From Taklimakanibacter lacteus (GTDB lineage Bacteria; Pseudomonadota; Alphaproteobacteria; Rhizobiales; Aestuariivirgaceae), in contig QOZQ01000009.1 of assembly GCA_003576695.1 (NCBI GenBank), positions 1 to 64,000 on the forward strand: DNA of 64,000 bases. Direction: 5' to 3'. The position numbers and the translations under genes are program-made. Below the pieces are notes generated by a model. The model was given only the letters and a program-made list of their open reading frames with translations, did not search any database and was not told the DNA's origin. Positions 23,026-32,390 of the stretch are shown here, piece after piece. Position 1 is the stretch's first letter. Each line of letters begins with the position of its first letter.

Positions 23026-26000
23026 CTATTGCGGCTGGGGAATCTGTTCTGCCGGGAGTGCTTCAGGCGGACCCTCAACACCCTCTTGCGGAGGAGTCGA
23101 CGGATTTTCCTGCGCCGGCGGCTCGGGAACCTTCGGCGCGAGTGCTGCGAGCGCATCATCGAAGCCCTTCAGGCTCTTGGTGAAGGACTCGTCATACTGG
23201 GTGGTGCCTGTCGACCTGTAGACATCCCAGGCCGCCTGGACGGCGCGCTTGCCGCTTTCGAGAATGGCGGTGTCGCCCTTGCGCTTGCCGATGCTGTATT
23301 GCGCGACGCCGAGATTAAGCTGGGTGGTGGCCCAGTCCGTCGGCTGCTGCTCGCGGGTCAGCACGGTGAGAGCTGCCTCAAGCGCGGCGGCGGCCTTCGT
23401 CATGCGTGAATTGCTGCGTTCGCGTTCGGCGAGGAGGCGCAGCACGGCGCCGAGATTGCTCTGCGTCATTGCCCATTCCACCGGGCTGCTCTCACGCGTC
23501 CTGACCGCGAGCGCTTTCTGATAGGCATTGACGGCCCGAAGCAGAGGGTCGTTGCCCTTCTTGCGGTCGGCAACCTTTTGCAGCGCGAGGCCGAGATTGT
23601 GCTGGGTCGTGGCCCATTGCTGCGGCATGTCCTCTTTTTTCCACACGGAAAGAGCCGCTTCATAGGCATTGATCGCATTGTTGAGCGGCCTGGTGCCGGG
23701 CTCACGCGTGCCCATGGCCAGGAAGGCATCGCCGAGACCGTTCTGCGTTTCGGCCCAGCCCTGCGGAGACCGATCTCGGGTCCGCACCTGCAAGGCGGCC
23801 CGGTAGGCCGAGATGGCCCGGGTCAGGTTGCCGGTGTCGGTCTCCTGACCGGCCAGAGCCGCCAGCGCCGAGCCGATGCCGTTCTGCGCCGTGGCCCAGT
23901 CGAGCGGTGCCTTGTCGCGCGTCCATTCGATGAGAGCCGATTCGTAAGCGGCGACCGCGCTGGCGAAATAGCCCGTATTTTTCGTCCGCTGGCCCAGCAC
24001 CTGGAACAGGATGCCGAGCTTGGCCTGGGTCGCCGCCCATTCGCGCGGCACCCGGCTGCGGGTGCGCTCGCTGAGCGCCGCCCCGTAGGCGGAGACGGCC
24101 TTGAGCAGGGTTTCGGGGCTGTTCTCGCGCTCGCCGATGGTCTGCAGCAGGCCGCCGAGATTGTTCTGGATCGCCGCCCATTCAAGCGGCACCCGCTGGC
24201 GCGTCGACACGGTGAGAGCGAGCTCATAGGCCGCGGCCGCCTTCTTGAGCAGCTCGGTATCGTTCTCGGCCTCGCCCGACGCCTGCAGCGCCGCGCCCAG
24301 GCTGTTCTGGATCAGCGCCCATTGCTGGGGAACACGCTCGCGGGTGAGCTCGGTCAGCGCCGTCTCATAGGTCGCGATCGCCTCCTGCATCTTCTGCGGC
24401 GCCTTGCCGAGCCGCCCCAGGCTCTGCAGGGCATTGGCCCGGTTATATTGCAGGGTGCCCCAGCCCAGCGGGTCGCGCTCGCGCTTCGTCACGCCAAGTG
24501 CCGTCTCGAGCGTCGAGAGCGATTGTTCGAGCTTGGCTTGATCGTTCTGGCGCTCGCCAATGAGCCTGAGCGCGATGCCGAGGCCATATTGCGCCTTGGC
24601 CCATTCGCGCGGGAGCTGCTCGCGCTTCAGCTCAGTGAGCGCGGCTTCATAGGCGGCAACCGCCTTGGTCAGCTTGTCGACGCCGCTCTCGGCCTCGCCC
24701 AGACTGCGCAAGGCGCCGCCCAGGCTGTTTTGCGTCGTCGCCCACTCGACCGGGAACCGCTCATGCGTCCACTGGGTGAGCGTCGCCTCAAAGGCGGCAA
24801 CGGCATCGGTCGCCAATTGCTGGTTGCCGGTGCGTTCCGCGAGGAGCTGCAGGGCATTGCCCAGATTGTTCTGGGCCGCGGCCCAGGCGACCGGATTCTT
24901 GCCTTTGGCGCTGTCATTCACGACCGACTGATAGAGGGAGATCGCGGCCTTCGTCGCCCCGTCATCGGGCTTGTAGCGGCCGTAATTGGCAAGCGCGTCG
25001 GCCTCGTTCATGCGATAGACGATCGCCCACACGGCACTGCGCCCTTCGACCTGTCCGAGCGCCTTGCGATATTGCTCGGCGGCTCTCAGGAAATCGAGGG
25101 CGAGGACCGCGGTATCGCCATAGTCGCCGAAGATCGAGGCCAGCTCGACGCGGTCGGCGGTCGTTGCGTTGGGCCGCTGGTCGACGACCCGGACGAGATC
25201 ATCGGCGCGCCCGCCCGCTTTGGCGCGATTTCTCATGGCGAGCGCAATGGCGCCTTGCGCCTGCGCCTGGTCGGCAAGGCCGGCGAGCTCGGCGAGTTGC
25301 GGGTCCTTGCGCTGGGAGACGACGCGTTCCGAGAGGATCTTCTTGAGCGTCTCGGCGCTGGCGCGCAACTGGTCGTCGATCTTGTCGATGCCCACCGACA
25401 TGTCGACATTGAGCTCCTTCAGCATGCCATAGAGGGGATCAAGCGGCAGGGACTGGTCGCGGGCGAGATTCTCGACCGCGCGCCTGATATCGGGCGGCGT
25501 TGCGGTGATGGAGAGCAGGAGGTCGCGGCGCGCTTGCGTCAGGGCGGCCTCGTCACCGGTCTCGGCTGCTGCATCGGCAGGGCCGCCGAAATTGAGGACA
25601 CGCTTCAGGCCGCCGCTTGTCCAGGGCCGCTGCCGGGTCTCGGTGGCGAGATAGACTTCCTCGGTGACCATCGCCATGACCTGGCTGAAATCCAGCTCGC
25701 GGCTGGCGCCCAGATGCTTGAGCAGGGCTGCGGCATAGGGGCTGCTGTCGCCGGAGGGAGCTTCGAGCGCCGCTTGCCGCGGATCGGCGGCAAAGCTGAT
25801 CACCTGGCCGGTGGCGTCTGGCGTTGCCGAGGTCTCGACGACAGGCGCGCCGAGGCCCGAAGACGAGATCGGTTCGCTGGCGGAATTCGCATCCCGCCTG
25901 ACCACGGCATATTTCGGGAAGGAGGTGGACCGGTTGGCATCGACAAGCAGGATGATCGTCTTGGTCTTCTGCCGCAGCCTGTCGAGCACGCTTTGCAGGG

Positions 26001-26418
26001 AGATGAGGTTCTGGTCGGCCGCCTCGAGTGAATTGAGGTCGGTGTCGGTGGGGAGCAGGTAGGTGACGCCACCGGCCTCGATCGCATGGCCCGAATAATA
26101 AAGGAGCGCCACATCGGCGCTGCCCGCTTTGTCGATGAAGCTGTCGACCGAGCGGCGCAGCGCCTGCGCCTTGCCGTTGGCGGCGATATCGGTCGCGAGG
26201 CCAAGCCTGGTCAGAAGTTCCCCGATGGCGCGGGCATCGCGCTCGGAGGTTGGAAGCGGCGGCAGCGACTCATAGGCCTGTTCGCCGATCGCCAGGGCCA
26301 CGCCTTTGAGCGGCTTGGCGTCCTGGGCGGAGCCGGAACCGGTTGCGAGCACGATGACCAGGAGGGCGCAGATCGCTGCCGTGACGGTCTTTGCGACAAA
26401 GCTTGTCAGTGGGGGCAT
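23026..26418 (-). CDS. Exported caspase-like/TPR protein 1, catalytic Cys replaced by Asn
   Basis: 1130-residue predicted periplasmic protein. A signal peptide (ICALLVIVLATGSGSAQD) precedes a caspase-like (peptidase C14) domain: KGVALAIGEQAYESLPPL, then the catalytic histidine H111 in LLYYSGHAIEAGG. The strand that should carry the nucleophile reads TIILLVDANRSTSFP, with asparagine at 162 where both paralogs have DACR. It is therefore a predicted pseudo-protease. A helical linker (about 300-510) leads to twelve 47-residue TPR-like repeats, each starting W-A-x-x-Q (W512 first), up to about residue 1075, and then a proline/glutamate-rich tail. It lies 131 bp downstream of paralog 2. Possible roles are decoy, scaffold or regulator of the active paralogs. 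Confidence 0.88.
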   Translation of the reverse strand: MPPLTSFVAKTVTAAICALLVIVLATGSGSAQDAKPLKGVALAIGEQAYESLPPLPTSERDARAIGELLTRLGLATDIAANGKAQALRRSVDSFIDKAGSADVALLYYSGHAIEAGGVTYLLPTDTDLNSLEAADQNLISLQSVLDRLRQKTKTIILLVDANRSTSFPKYAVVRRDANSASEPISSSGLGAPVVETSATPDATGQVISFAADPRQAALEAPSGDSSPYAAALLKHLGASRELDFSQVMAMVTEEVYLATETRQRPWTSGGLKRVLNFGGPADAAAETGDEAALTQARRDLLLSITATPPDIRRAVENLARDQSLPLDPLYGMLKELNVDMSVGIDKIDDQLRASAETLKKILSERVVSQRKDPQLAELAGLADQAQAQGAIALAMRNRAKAGGRADDLVRVVDQRPNATTADRVELASIFGDYGDTAVLALDFLRAAEQYRKALGQVEGRSAVWAIVYRMNEADALANYGRYKPDDGATKAAISLYQSVVNDSAKGKNPVAWAAAQNNLGNALQLLAERTGNQQLATDAVAAFEATLTQWTHERFPVEWATTQNSLGGALRSLGEAESGVDKLTKAVAAYEAALTELKREQLPREWAKAQYGLGIALRLIGERQNDQAKLEQSLSTLETALGVTKRERDPLGWGTLQYNRANALQSLGRLGKAPQKMQEAIATYETALTELTRERVPQQWALIQNSLGAALQASGEAENDTELLKKAAAAYELALTVSTRQRVPLEWAAIQNNLGGLLQTIGERENSPETLLKAVSAYGAALSERTRSRVPREWAATQAKLGILFQVLGQRTKNTGYFASAVAAYESALIEWTRDKAPLDWATAQNGIGSALAALAGQETDTGNLTRAISAYRAALQVRTRDRSPQGWAETQNGLGDAFLAMGTREPGTRPLNNAINAYEAALSVWKKEDMPQQWATTQHNLGLALQKVADRKKGNDPLLRAVNAYQKALAVRTRESSPVEWAMTQSNLGAVLRLLAERERSNSRMTKAAAALEAALTVLTREQQPTDWATTQLNLGVAQYSIGKRKGDTAILESGKRAVQAAWDVYRSTGTTQYDESFTKSLKGFDDALAALAPKVPEPPAQENPSTPPQEGVEGPPEALPAEQIPQPQ

Positions 26419-26442
26419 GAGTCCATTCTAGCGCGTGGCTGT

Positions 26443-26463
26443 GAAAAGTGGATACGGTTTTGC
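26443..26463. repeat. Degenerate copy of the rhizobial palindromic repeat
   Basis: GAAAAGTGGATACGGTTTTGC, in the gap between caspase-like genes 1 and 2, resembles the intact element at 52319-52367 (GAAAAGTGGATACCGGTTTTC). It keeps the GAAAA...TTTT arms and the GTGGATAC core but lacks the outer stem. Confidence 0.55.
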
Positions 26464-26549
26464 ATTCGCCGGGCTGCCAAACTCGAGTTTCATCATGGGC
26501 ATCGACACTGTTCCATTTTGGCGAGGCAGGTTCCCTGTGGCCTGGCGGA

Positions 26550-29405
26550 TCACCGTTTCAACGCCCGGGCTTCGGCGAGAAAACTCTCGACCTTTGCGAT
26601 ATTCTGGGAGGCATTGGCTTCCCGGTAGACACCGAGGGCGGCTTCGAAGGCCTGGATCGCCTGATCCGCCGCCCTGCGGCCTCCGCCCCTGCGGACAAGC
26701 TCAAGCGACGTCAGGCCGACGAGAACTTGCGTATTGGCCCATTGATGGGGCGACTGCTTCCGGCTTCTTTCCTCGAGCGATGCCTTGAGCGCGGTGAGCG
26801 CCTGCTTCAGGGTTGCGGTTCCGGTTTCCAGCTCGCCAAGGCTGCGCAGCGCGTTGCCGAGATTGTTCTGCGCCTTGGACCATTGCTGCGGCGCCTGCTC
26901 ACGGGTGAACACCAGAAGTGACGAGCGATGGGCGGCGATCGCTTCCGCCAGGACGCGACGGTCGCCTCTCTGCGCACCCAGCATCTGCAGCACGGCGCCG
27001 AGATTGCTCTGTGTGATTCCCCATTGATAGGGCATGCTCTCTTTGGTGCGCACCGCGAGGACCGCCCGCAGGGCCTCCGCCGCTCCCTCGAGAGCGGCGG
27101 CATCATTTTCCGTCTGGCCGATCAAAGCGAGGGCGGAACCGAGATTGTTCTGCGTCTCTGCCCACAAGGCCGGACTGTCTTCGCGCTTGCGCTCTCGCAA
27201 GGCGGACTGGAAGGCCATGACCGCTTCCTTGATGCGTCCGATATCGCCTTCGCGCTGGCCGATCGTGGTGAGGACATTGCCGAGATTGTTCTGCACCATC
27301 GACCAATCGACCGGCGCGAGCTCGGGTGCCAGCACTTCAAGCGCCAGGCGATAGGTGGAGGCTGACTCAAGCAGAGTCTCGGTCCCGGTCTCTCTTTCGC
27401 CGATGCTGCGCAAGGCGGTGCCGAGATTGCTTTGGGTAACCGCCCACATCAACGGCACTGATGCGCGGGGCTGCTCTTCGAGCGCTGTGCGGTATGCTGT
27501 GGCGGCTTCTCGAAGGCGCGCCATATCGCCTTCCCGTTCGCCAAGCAGTCGCAGGGCATTGCCCAGATTATTCTGGGCGCGGGACCAATCGAAGGGCGCG
27601 CTGTCGCGCGGCATGGCTTCCAGAGCCGCGCTGAACGCCACCGCGGCTTCGCGCAGCTTGGCTGTATCGCTCTCGCGCTCGCCGAGCGTGAAGAGGACGT
27701 TACCGAGATTGTTTTGCGCCATGCCCCAGCCGGCGGCATCGCGTTCGCGTGGCAAGGCCTCGATAGCTGCCTGAAGGGCGGTCGCAGCCTCGGTCAATCT
27801 TTTTGAACTGGCCTCGCGGTCGCCCAGGGCATGGAGCACATTGCCGAGATTGTTCTGGGTTTTACCCCAGTTTTTTGGGTCGCTCTGGATACTCACCAGC
27901 TGAAGCGCCCTCTGATATGCGCTGACCGCGCCTTCGAAGCTTGGCTTGCTGCCGGCGCTTTCGCCTTGCTCGGCGAGCATGTTGCCGGCCTCGAATTTGT
28001 AGAGCCAGGCGAGCGCATCATCCCATTTGGCGACCAGATCATAGGCCCTGTCGTAGTCGCGGGCCGCAGCAAGAAAGTCGAAGGCAAGGCTCGCCGCTTC
28101 CGCACGTTTGGCATAGACCGCCGCATCGGCGATGCGCCGTTCCTTCACACGCTCCTCGATCGCATCGACGGAGGCGCGGTCCTTCTCGACAATGGCGACG
28201 GCCTGGTCGAGGAAGGAGCGGGCGGTCGCGATGGCGCCTTGCCGGATCGCCGCATCGGCGGCGCCCGCGAGCCGTGCGATTTCGGGATTGTAGGGCTTGA
28301 GCGCATCGCGCTCCGTGACCATCTTCTTGAGCGTCGCGGCCTGGGCGCGGAGGAACTTCTCCAGCACCACCGGATCCTTCGGGATGTCGGTAGCGCCCAT
28401 CGCGCGCGCAATGCCATAGAGCGCATCGAGCGACACACCATCCTTGTCAGCGATCGTCTCGACCTGCTTGCGTTCGGCGGTCGGCAGGCGGGCGATGGTG
28501 AGCAGCAGCTGGCGGCGTTCCCTGGTGATCAGGCCGCTGTCGCCCGTCGCCTCGGGCGCCGTGCCGCCGAAATAGAGAAGCCGCCTCAGGCTCTCATTGA
28601 TCCAGGGCCTCTGACGCGTCTTGGTCGCGAGATAGACTTCCTCGGTCACCATGCGCATCACCGTGCCGAATTCCTCGCCCTTGAGGGCGGAGAAGTGGCG
28701 CAGCAGGGCTGCGGCATAGGGGCTGTTCTGGCCGGGCTCGCCGTCGAGCGCCGCCCGGCCGGGCTCGGCCGCGAGGCCGATCACCATGCCGAGATTGTCG
28801 CTCTGGGCCTGCTCTTCCGCCACGCTCATGCCGCGCGGCGCGCCAAGCCCGATGGCGGCAACGGGCTGCGGTTCAGCCTGTCCGGCGACCATGATCGTCG
28901 CGCCGGGCGGAAACGGGTTGGTGCGGCAGGCATCGAGCAGCAGGATGACGACCGGCACATTGCGCTTGAGCCGCTCCATGACCTGGGAAAGCGGCATCAG
29001 CCTTTCACCGGCATCGGCGAGTGAAGCGGGGTCGGCGTCTATTGGGATGAGATAGTTCTCGCCGCCCGCCTCGATGCCATGACCGGAATAATAGAGGAGG
29101 GCGACATCGGCGCCCTCGGCATCCTCGATGAAGCGGTCGAGATCGCGCTTGAGCTTGTCGGCGTCGCGGTCGGTGACACTGCGCGTATCGAAGCCGAGGT
29201 TGGTCAGGAGGCCGTCGACGGCGCGCGCATCCTGGGACGGATTGGCGAGAGGGGTGACATGGGCATAATGCGACTGGCCGATGATGAGGGCGACACCTTT
29301 GAGAGGCTTGCCATCCTGCGCCAGGGTAGGAGAAAGCAAGGCGAGCAACAAAACACTCACCGCCACAATTACGGTCTTCACCGCATTGCTCGCCGGATTC
29401 CGCAT
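26550..29405 (-). CDS. Exported caspase-like/TPR protein 2, catalytic dyad intact
   Basis: 951-residue predicted periplasmic protein. A signal peptide (SVLLLALLSPTLAQD) precedes a caspase-like domain with KGVALIIGQSHYAHVTPL, histidine H109 in LLYYSGHGIEAGGENYL and cysteine C160 in VVILLLDACRTNPFP; the His-Cys dyad is complete. Another conserved segment is EEVYLATKTRQRPWINESL. A helical region (300-510) is followed by nine 47-residue TPR-like repeats of the W-x-x-x-QNNLG type, beginning at W513. The domain pairing resembles bacterial metacaspase-like proteins with TPR partners; such proteases usually cut after basic residues, and the target here is unknown. Closest in sequence to paralog 3 at 40146-43160. 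Confidence 0.9.
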   Translation of the reverse strand: MRNPASNAVKTVIVAVSVLLLALLSPTLAQDGKPLKGVALIIGQSHYAHVTPLANPSQDARAVDGLLTNLGFDTRSVTDRDADKLKRDLDRFIEDAEGADVALLYYSGHGIEAGGENYLIPIDADPASLADAGERLMPLSQVMERLKRNVPVVILLLDACRTNPFPPGATIMVAGQAEPQPVAAIGLGAPRGMSVAEEQAQSDNLGMVIGLAAEPGRAALDGEPGQNSPYAAALLRHFSALKGEEFGTVMRMVTEEVYLATKTRQRPWINESLRRLLYFGGTAPEATGDSGLITRERRQLLLTIARLPTAERKQVETIADKDGVSLDALYGIARAMGATDIPKDPVVLEKFLRAQAATLKKMVTERDALKPYNPEIARLAGAADAAIRQGAIATARSFLDQAVAIVEKDRASVDAIEERVKERRIADAAVYAKRAEAASLAFDFLAAARDYDRAYDLVAKWDDALAWLYKFEAGNMLAEQGESAGSKPSFEGAVSAYQRALQLVSIQSDPKNWGKTQNNLGNVLHALGDREASSKRLTEAATALQAAIEALPRERDAAGWGMAQNNLGNVLFTLGERESDTAKLREAAVAFSAALEAMPRDSAPFDWSRAQNNLGNALRLLGEREGDMARLREAATAYRTALEEQPRASVPLMWAVTQSNLGTALRSIGERETGTETLLESASTYRLALEVLAPELAPVDWSMVQNNLGNVLTTIGQREGDIGRIKEAVMAFQSALRERKREDSPALWAETQNNLGSALALIGQTENDAAALEGAAEALRAVLAVRTKESMPYQWGITQSNLGAVLQMLGAQRGDRRVLAEAIAAHRSSLLVFTREQAPQQWSKAQNNLGNALRSLGELETGTATLKQALTALKASLEERSRKQSPHQWANTQVLVGLTSLELVRRGGGRRAADQAIQAFEAALGVYREANASQNIAKVESFLAEARALKR

Positions 29406-29452
29406 CGTCCTATCCTAACGGAAGCTCGCGGCATGACGATGGCAAAATTGCG

Positions 29453-29467
29453 CCAAACCGGGTTTGG
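29453..29467. promoter_or_regulatory. CCAAACC-G-GGTTTGG palindrome
   Basis: Perfect inverted repeat directly after the Gfo/Idh stop codon and 48 bp upstream of caspase-like gene 2. As RNA it can form only a short stem and no T-tract follows directly, so it could be an operator for gene 2 or part of a weak terminator. Low confidence. Confidence 0.3.
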
Positions 29468-30424
29468 TTAAGGCAGCCGGACAATGCCGCCTTCCCGCAG
29501 CGAGGCCATCGCCGCCTCGGCGATCTGAAGACCGGCATAGGCATCGCCGGATGTCACGATGCCGGGTCTTTTGCCTTTCCGGATACAGTCGACGAAACAG
29601 GAATCCTCGGCAATGAGCGAGACATCCTCCTGCCCGGCGAGGTCGATGCTCCGGGGCGAGGTGCCATATTGGCGGATATAGGTAGCCGTTTCGAAATCGA
29701 TGCCGCCTTGCTCGCCGACGATCTCGATGCGGTCGGGCGGCAGCGCCTCACCCGGAAAGGTCCAGGCCGTGGTGAGGGACCATGAGGCGCCGTTCCGGCC
29801 GCCTGCCGTCATCAGCGTGTGCGAGCGGTGCTGCCGGTCGGCGGGGCTGCGCCGGGCCAGAACCTCCGAGACGAAAGCACCCGTCATCCACAGAGCGAGA
29901 TCGATATCGTGGATCATCGTCATCATGATGGGGTCGATATCGGTGTAGCGCAGCGCATGGCTGTCATCGCGGTAGCGCCGCGACGCGAAGGACAGGACCC
30001 GCCCGATCGCGCCCGATGCGATGACGTCGAAAATCATTCGATGCGGCTCGGAAAATCTGAGGACATGGCCCGGCAGCACGAAGGCGGGCCCCTTGGCATC
30101 GGCCTCGGCCAGTAGCGCCGCATCGGCGGCGGTCATCGCGACCGGCTTCTCGACCAGAACCGGAATGCCGCGTGCGAGAGCCGCCTTTGCCAGCGGCACA
30201 TGCGTGTGTCCTGGCGTGGCGATGATCAGCCCATCCGGCCTGTGGCGGTCGATCAGCGGGATGATGTCGGTGCCCCAGTCTTTCACGCCGTGGCGTTCGG
30301 CAGCACCCTGCGCGGCCTTGCCGTTGATATCGGCGATGGCCGCGACCTCGACGCCCTCGATGCGGGCCAGCGCGCGCAGATGCTCCTCACCGAACAGTCC
30401 CGCCCCGGCAAGTGCCAGTCTCAT
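29468..30424 (-). CDS. Gfo/Idh/MocA family oxidoreductase
   Basis: NAD(P)-dependent sugar or cyclitol dehydrogenase of 318 residues. The Rossmann motif is LALAGAGLFGEEHLRAL, followed by IIATPGHTHVPLA and the family signature PVLVEKPVAMT, whose lysine lies near the active site; a histidine in the substrate domain is likely in MIHDIDLALWMTG. The start at 30424 overlaps the stop of the DUF4432 gene by four bases (ATGA), so the two are coupled. As part of a sugar-acid locus it probably oxidises or epimerises the transported sugar. The substrate is not identifiable; inositol, glucose and glucosamine derivatives are common in the family. Confidence 0.9.
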   Translation of the reverse strand: MRLALAGAGLFGEEHLRALARIEGVEVAAIADINGKAAQGAAERHGVKDWGTDIIPLIDRHRPDGLIIATPGHTHVPLAKAALARGIPVLVEKPVAMTAADAALLAEADAKGPAFVLPGHVLRFSEPHRMIFDVIASGAIGRVLSFASRRYRDDSHALRYTDIDPIMMTMIHDIDLALWMTGAFVSEVLARRSPADRQHRSHTLMTAGGRNGASWSLTTAWTFPGEALPPDRIEIVGEQGGIDFETATYIRQYGTSPRSIDLAGQEDVSLIAEDSCFVDCIRKGKRPGIVTSGDAYAGLQIAEAAMASLREGGIVRLP

Positions 30425-31521
30425 TTTGCCTCTTGCCTGATGCCATCGATCTTCTGCTTGAGCCCGGCGGCGTCGCTCTCCTCGAGAGCGCCGAATGCGA
30501 GATTGCAGCGGAACTCGCCGGCGGGCGGAATGATGCGCAGCCGGCCTTGCGCCTTCTCGGCCACATAGCCATTGGGATCGGCGGTCGCCGGCAGCATGAG
30601 GCCCAGCGCATCCTGATCGCCGAAGCGGCTCATCCAGCGCACGCCGCGATCGAGCTCGCCCGGGCGATGGCTGACGAAATCGGCCGTGCCGTCGGGCAGC
30701 ATCTGCGCGCTGTGCGCCCAGCCATCGCCATCGGCTCCGCAATCAAGCGAGAGCACCAGTTCCGGATCGATCGCCCGGCCGGCCACGATCTCGCGGTGCC
30801 GGCGCGGATCGGCCAGCATCTCATCGAGGAACTGGCGGTACTGCGGCGAGGGGACATAATTCGCCGGCAGCCGGGTGCGTATGCGCATATTGCGCGGATC
30901 GTCCGGCACGGTGTCGATGATACGGGCATTGTCGACGGGGCGGAAATTGATATGCGCCAGATACATGAGCTCGAGCGGCGCGTGCTTCAGATTGCGCACG
31001 CTGAGCGAGAGGCGGATGCGGCCGGTCTTCGCATCGAGCTTGACCACGGGCTGGGCCACATAGTTATGGGTGAAGGCGACCCGGTGGCGATAGGTGCCGG
31101 TCAGAGCCATGAAGGGGCCGTCTTCATCTTCGCCGATGATGAGCCTGGCCTCCTGGTAGATCGCATTGGGAAGCTCGCCATGCAGCGGATGCTTGTCCTC
31201 CGGCCCGGGATTGCCCATGGCGGTGACGCCGCAATGGATGAAGAAGGCGCCATAGGTCGAGAGATAGTCCTGGGTGGGGATGGGTTCGTCGAACATCGAG
31301 CCCATGGTGAGGCGGCGGCCGAAGAACACGGCATCCCAGATCTGCTGGCCCTGGAACGGCAGGAGCTCGATGAGACCCGCTTCATTGGCGATGGTGAGGC
31401 CGGCGACACCGCTCGCATAGCGGAAGCAGGTGGCGGTCATGCCGCCGCAGCTTGCGAGCACGGTGGGTGCAGACGTGAAATGCTCGGGCCGCAAGTGGAT
31501 GGTAATGGGTTCGATGCTCAT
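30421..31521 (-). CDS. DUF4432 family protein (aldose 1-epimerase-like)
   Basis: 366-residue cytoplasmic protein of the DUF4432 family, a galactose-mutarotase-like beta-sandwich. Family-like segments are IELLPFQGQQIWDAVFFGR, STYGAFFIHCGVTAMGNPG and ELPNAIYQEARL, with LMYLAHINFRP further on. Mutarotase-like proteins interconvert sugar anomers or stereoisomers. The start (MSIEPITIHLRPEHF) lies 149 bp from the divergent GntR gene. It is the first gene of a two-gene unit with the Gfo/Idh gene, coupled by a four-base overlap. The context suggests it prepares the right sugar form for the dehydrogenase; this is inferred. Confidence 0.85.
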   Translation of the reverse strand: MSIEPITIHLRPEHFTSAPTVLASCGGMTATCFRYASGVAGLTIANEAGLIELLPFQGQQIWDAVFFGRRLTMGSMFDEPIPTQDYLSTYGAFFIHCGVTAMGNPGPEDKHPLHGELPNAIYQEARLIIGEDEDGPFMALTGTYRHRVAFTHNYVAQPVVKLDAKTGRIRLSLSVRNLKHAPLELMYLAHINFRPVDNARIIDTVPDDPRNMRIRTRLPANYVPSPQYRQFLDEMLADPRRHREIVAGRAIDPELVLSLDCGADGDGWAHSAQMLPDGTADFVSHRPGELDRGVRWMSRFGDQDALGLMLPATADPNGYVAEKAQGRLRIIPPAGEFRCNLAFGALEESDAAGLKQKIDGIRQEAK

Positions 31522-31622
31522 CGGTTGATCGCAGTTGGGGAGGGAAGCGGATCATGCCGTCTTTCCCTCCCGCCGCAAGGCTGCAGAGAAAGAAAGTGGA
31601 CCGCGATTGTGCCTGACTCTGC

Positions 31623-31640
31623 CATATGGTACCTCATATG
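31623..31640. promoter_or_regulatory. CATATG-GTACCT-CATATG operator between DUF4432 and gntR
   Basis: Two CATATG hexamers 6 bp apart form a perfect inverted repeat in the divergent promoter gap, about 30 bp before the regulator's start. The in-frame ATG at 31626 lies inside it, which argues for the later start at 31671. It is a plausible autoregulatory site for the GntR protein and for the divergent DUF4432-Gfo/Idh unit. Confidence 0.5.
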
Positions 31641-31670
31641 CAACGCGGCGAAGACCGGAAAGCGAGCGTC

Positions 31671-32387
31671 ATGTCCCTGGAATTCACTATTTCCCGGCCG
31701 AAATCCTTGGCCGCGACCGTGGCCGACCGGCTGCGGCAGGCCATCATCGATGCCGAGCTCGCATTGGGCAGCGAGCTGTCGGAAGCGGGGCTTGCCGGCA
31801 AGCTGGGCGTGAGCCGCACGCCGGTTCGTGAAGCGCTCACCCTTCTGCAGCAGCAAGGGATGGTCAACATCATCCCCCAGCGCGGAAGCTATGTGTTCTT
31901 TCCGACCGAGCAGGATCTCATCGATCTGTGCGAATACCGCATCCTGCTGGAATGCCGTGCCATGCGGCTGTCGATCGAGCGGCAGCGCGACGCGACCTTG
32001 GCGCAGCTGAACCAGGCGCTCTCGGCCATGGAGCAGGCGCGGGCTGCCGGCGATGCCGTGGCTTATTCGCGCGCCGACACGCATTTTCACGAAGCCTTCA
32101 TCGGCAATTGCGGCAATCGCTATCTGATGGAGGGCTATGAGCAGGTCTCGGGGCAGATTTCGACCTTGCGCAATCATCTGTCCGCACCGCTCGCCGGCGT
32201 CCAGGAGCGCTCCTATGCTCACCACAAGGAGATAACCGGTGCTTTTGCACGTGGCGATGTATCTGCCATCGAGACGATCCTCACCGAGCACATATCGGCG
32301 ACCCGCCACTCCTATATCGAGGCGCTGAAGCGCGGCATCATCAAGGATCCGGGCCGCGCCGCGAGCGGGCTTTCGCTCAAGGGCTGA
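31671..32387 (+). CDS. GntR/FCD family transcriptional regulator
   Basis: 238-residue repressor of the FadR-type GntR subfamily. The N-terminal winged helix has the segment AATVADRLRQAIIDAEL followed by the recognition helix LGVSRTPVREALTLLQQQG. The C-terminal FCD ligand domain has metal-site residues in RADTHFHEAFIGNCGN, YAHHKEITGAFARGD and TEHISATRHSYIEAL. The start at 31671 (MSLEFTISRP) has GGAAAG upstream. It lies divergent from DUF4432-Gfo/Idh and ends 3 bases before the convergent SMP-30 gene. It most likely controls the surrounding catabolic and transport genes in response to a sugar acid. Confidence 0.92.
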   Translation: MSLEFTISRPKSLAATVADRLRQAIIDAELALGSELSEAGLAGKLGVSRTPVREALTLLQQQGMVNIIPQRGSYVFFPTEQDLIDLCEYRILLECRAMRLSIERQRDATLAQLNQALSAMEQARAAGDAVAYSRADTHFHEAFIGNCGNRYLMEGYEQVSGQISTLRNHLSAPLAGVQERSYAHHKEITGAFARGDVSAIETILTEHISATRHSYIEALKRGIIKDPGRAASGLSLKG

Positions 32388-32390
32388 TCT

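Noticed and set aside
23578-26031. 817-codon open frame on the plus strand opposite caspase-like gene 1
   Set aside because: Arg/Gly/Leu-rich translation without family similarity; it mirrors the high-GC repeat-containing gene on the other strand, a normal antisense artefact of codon bias.
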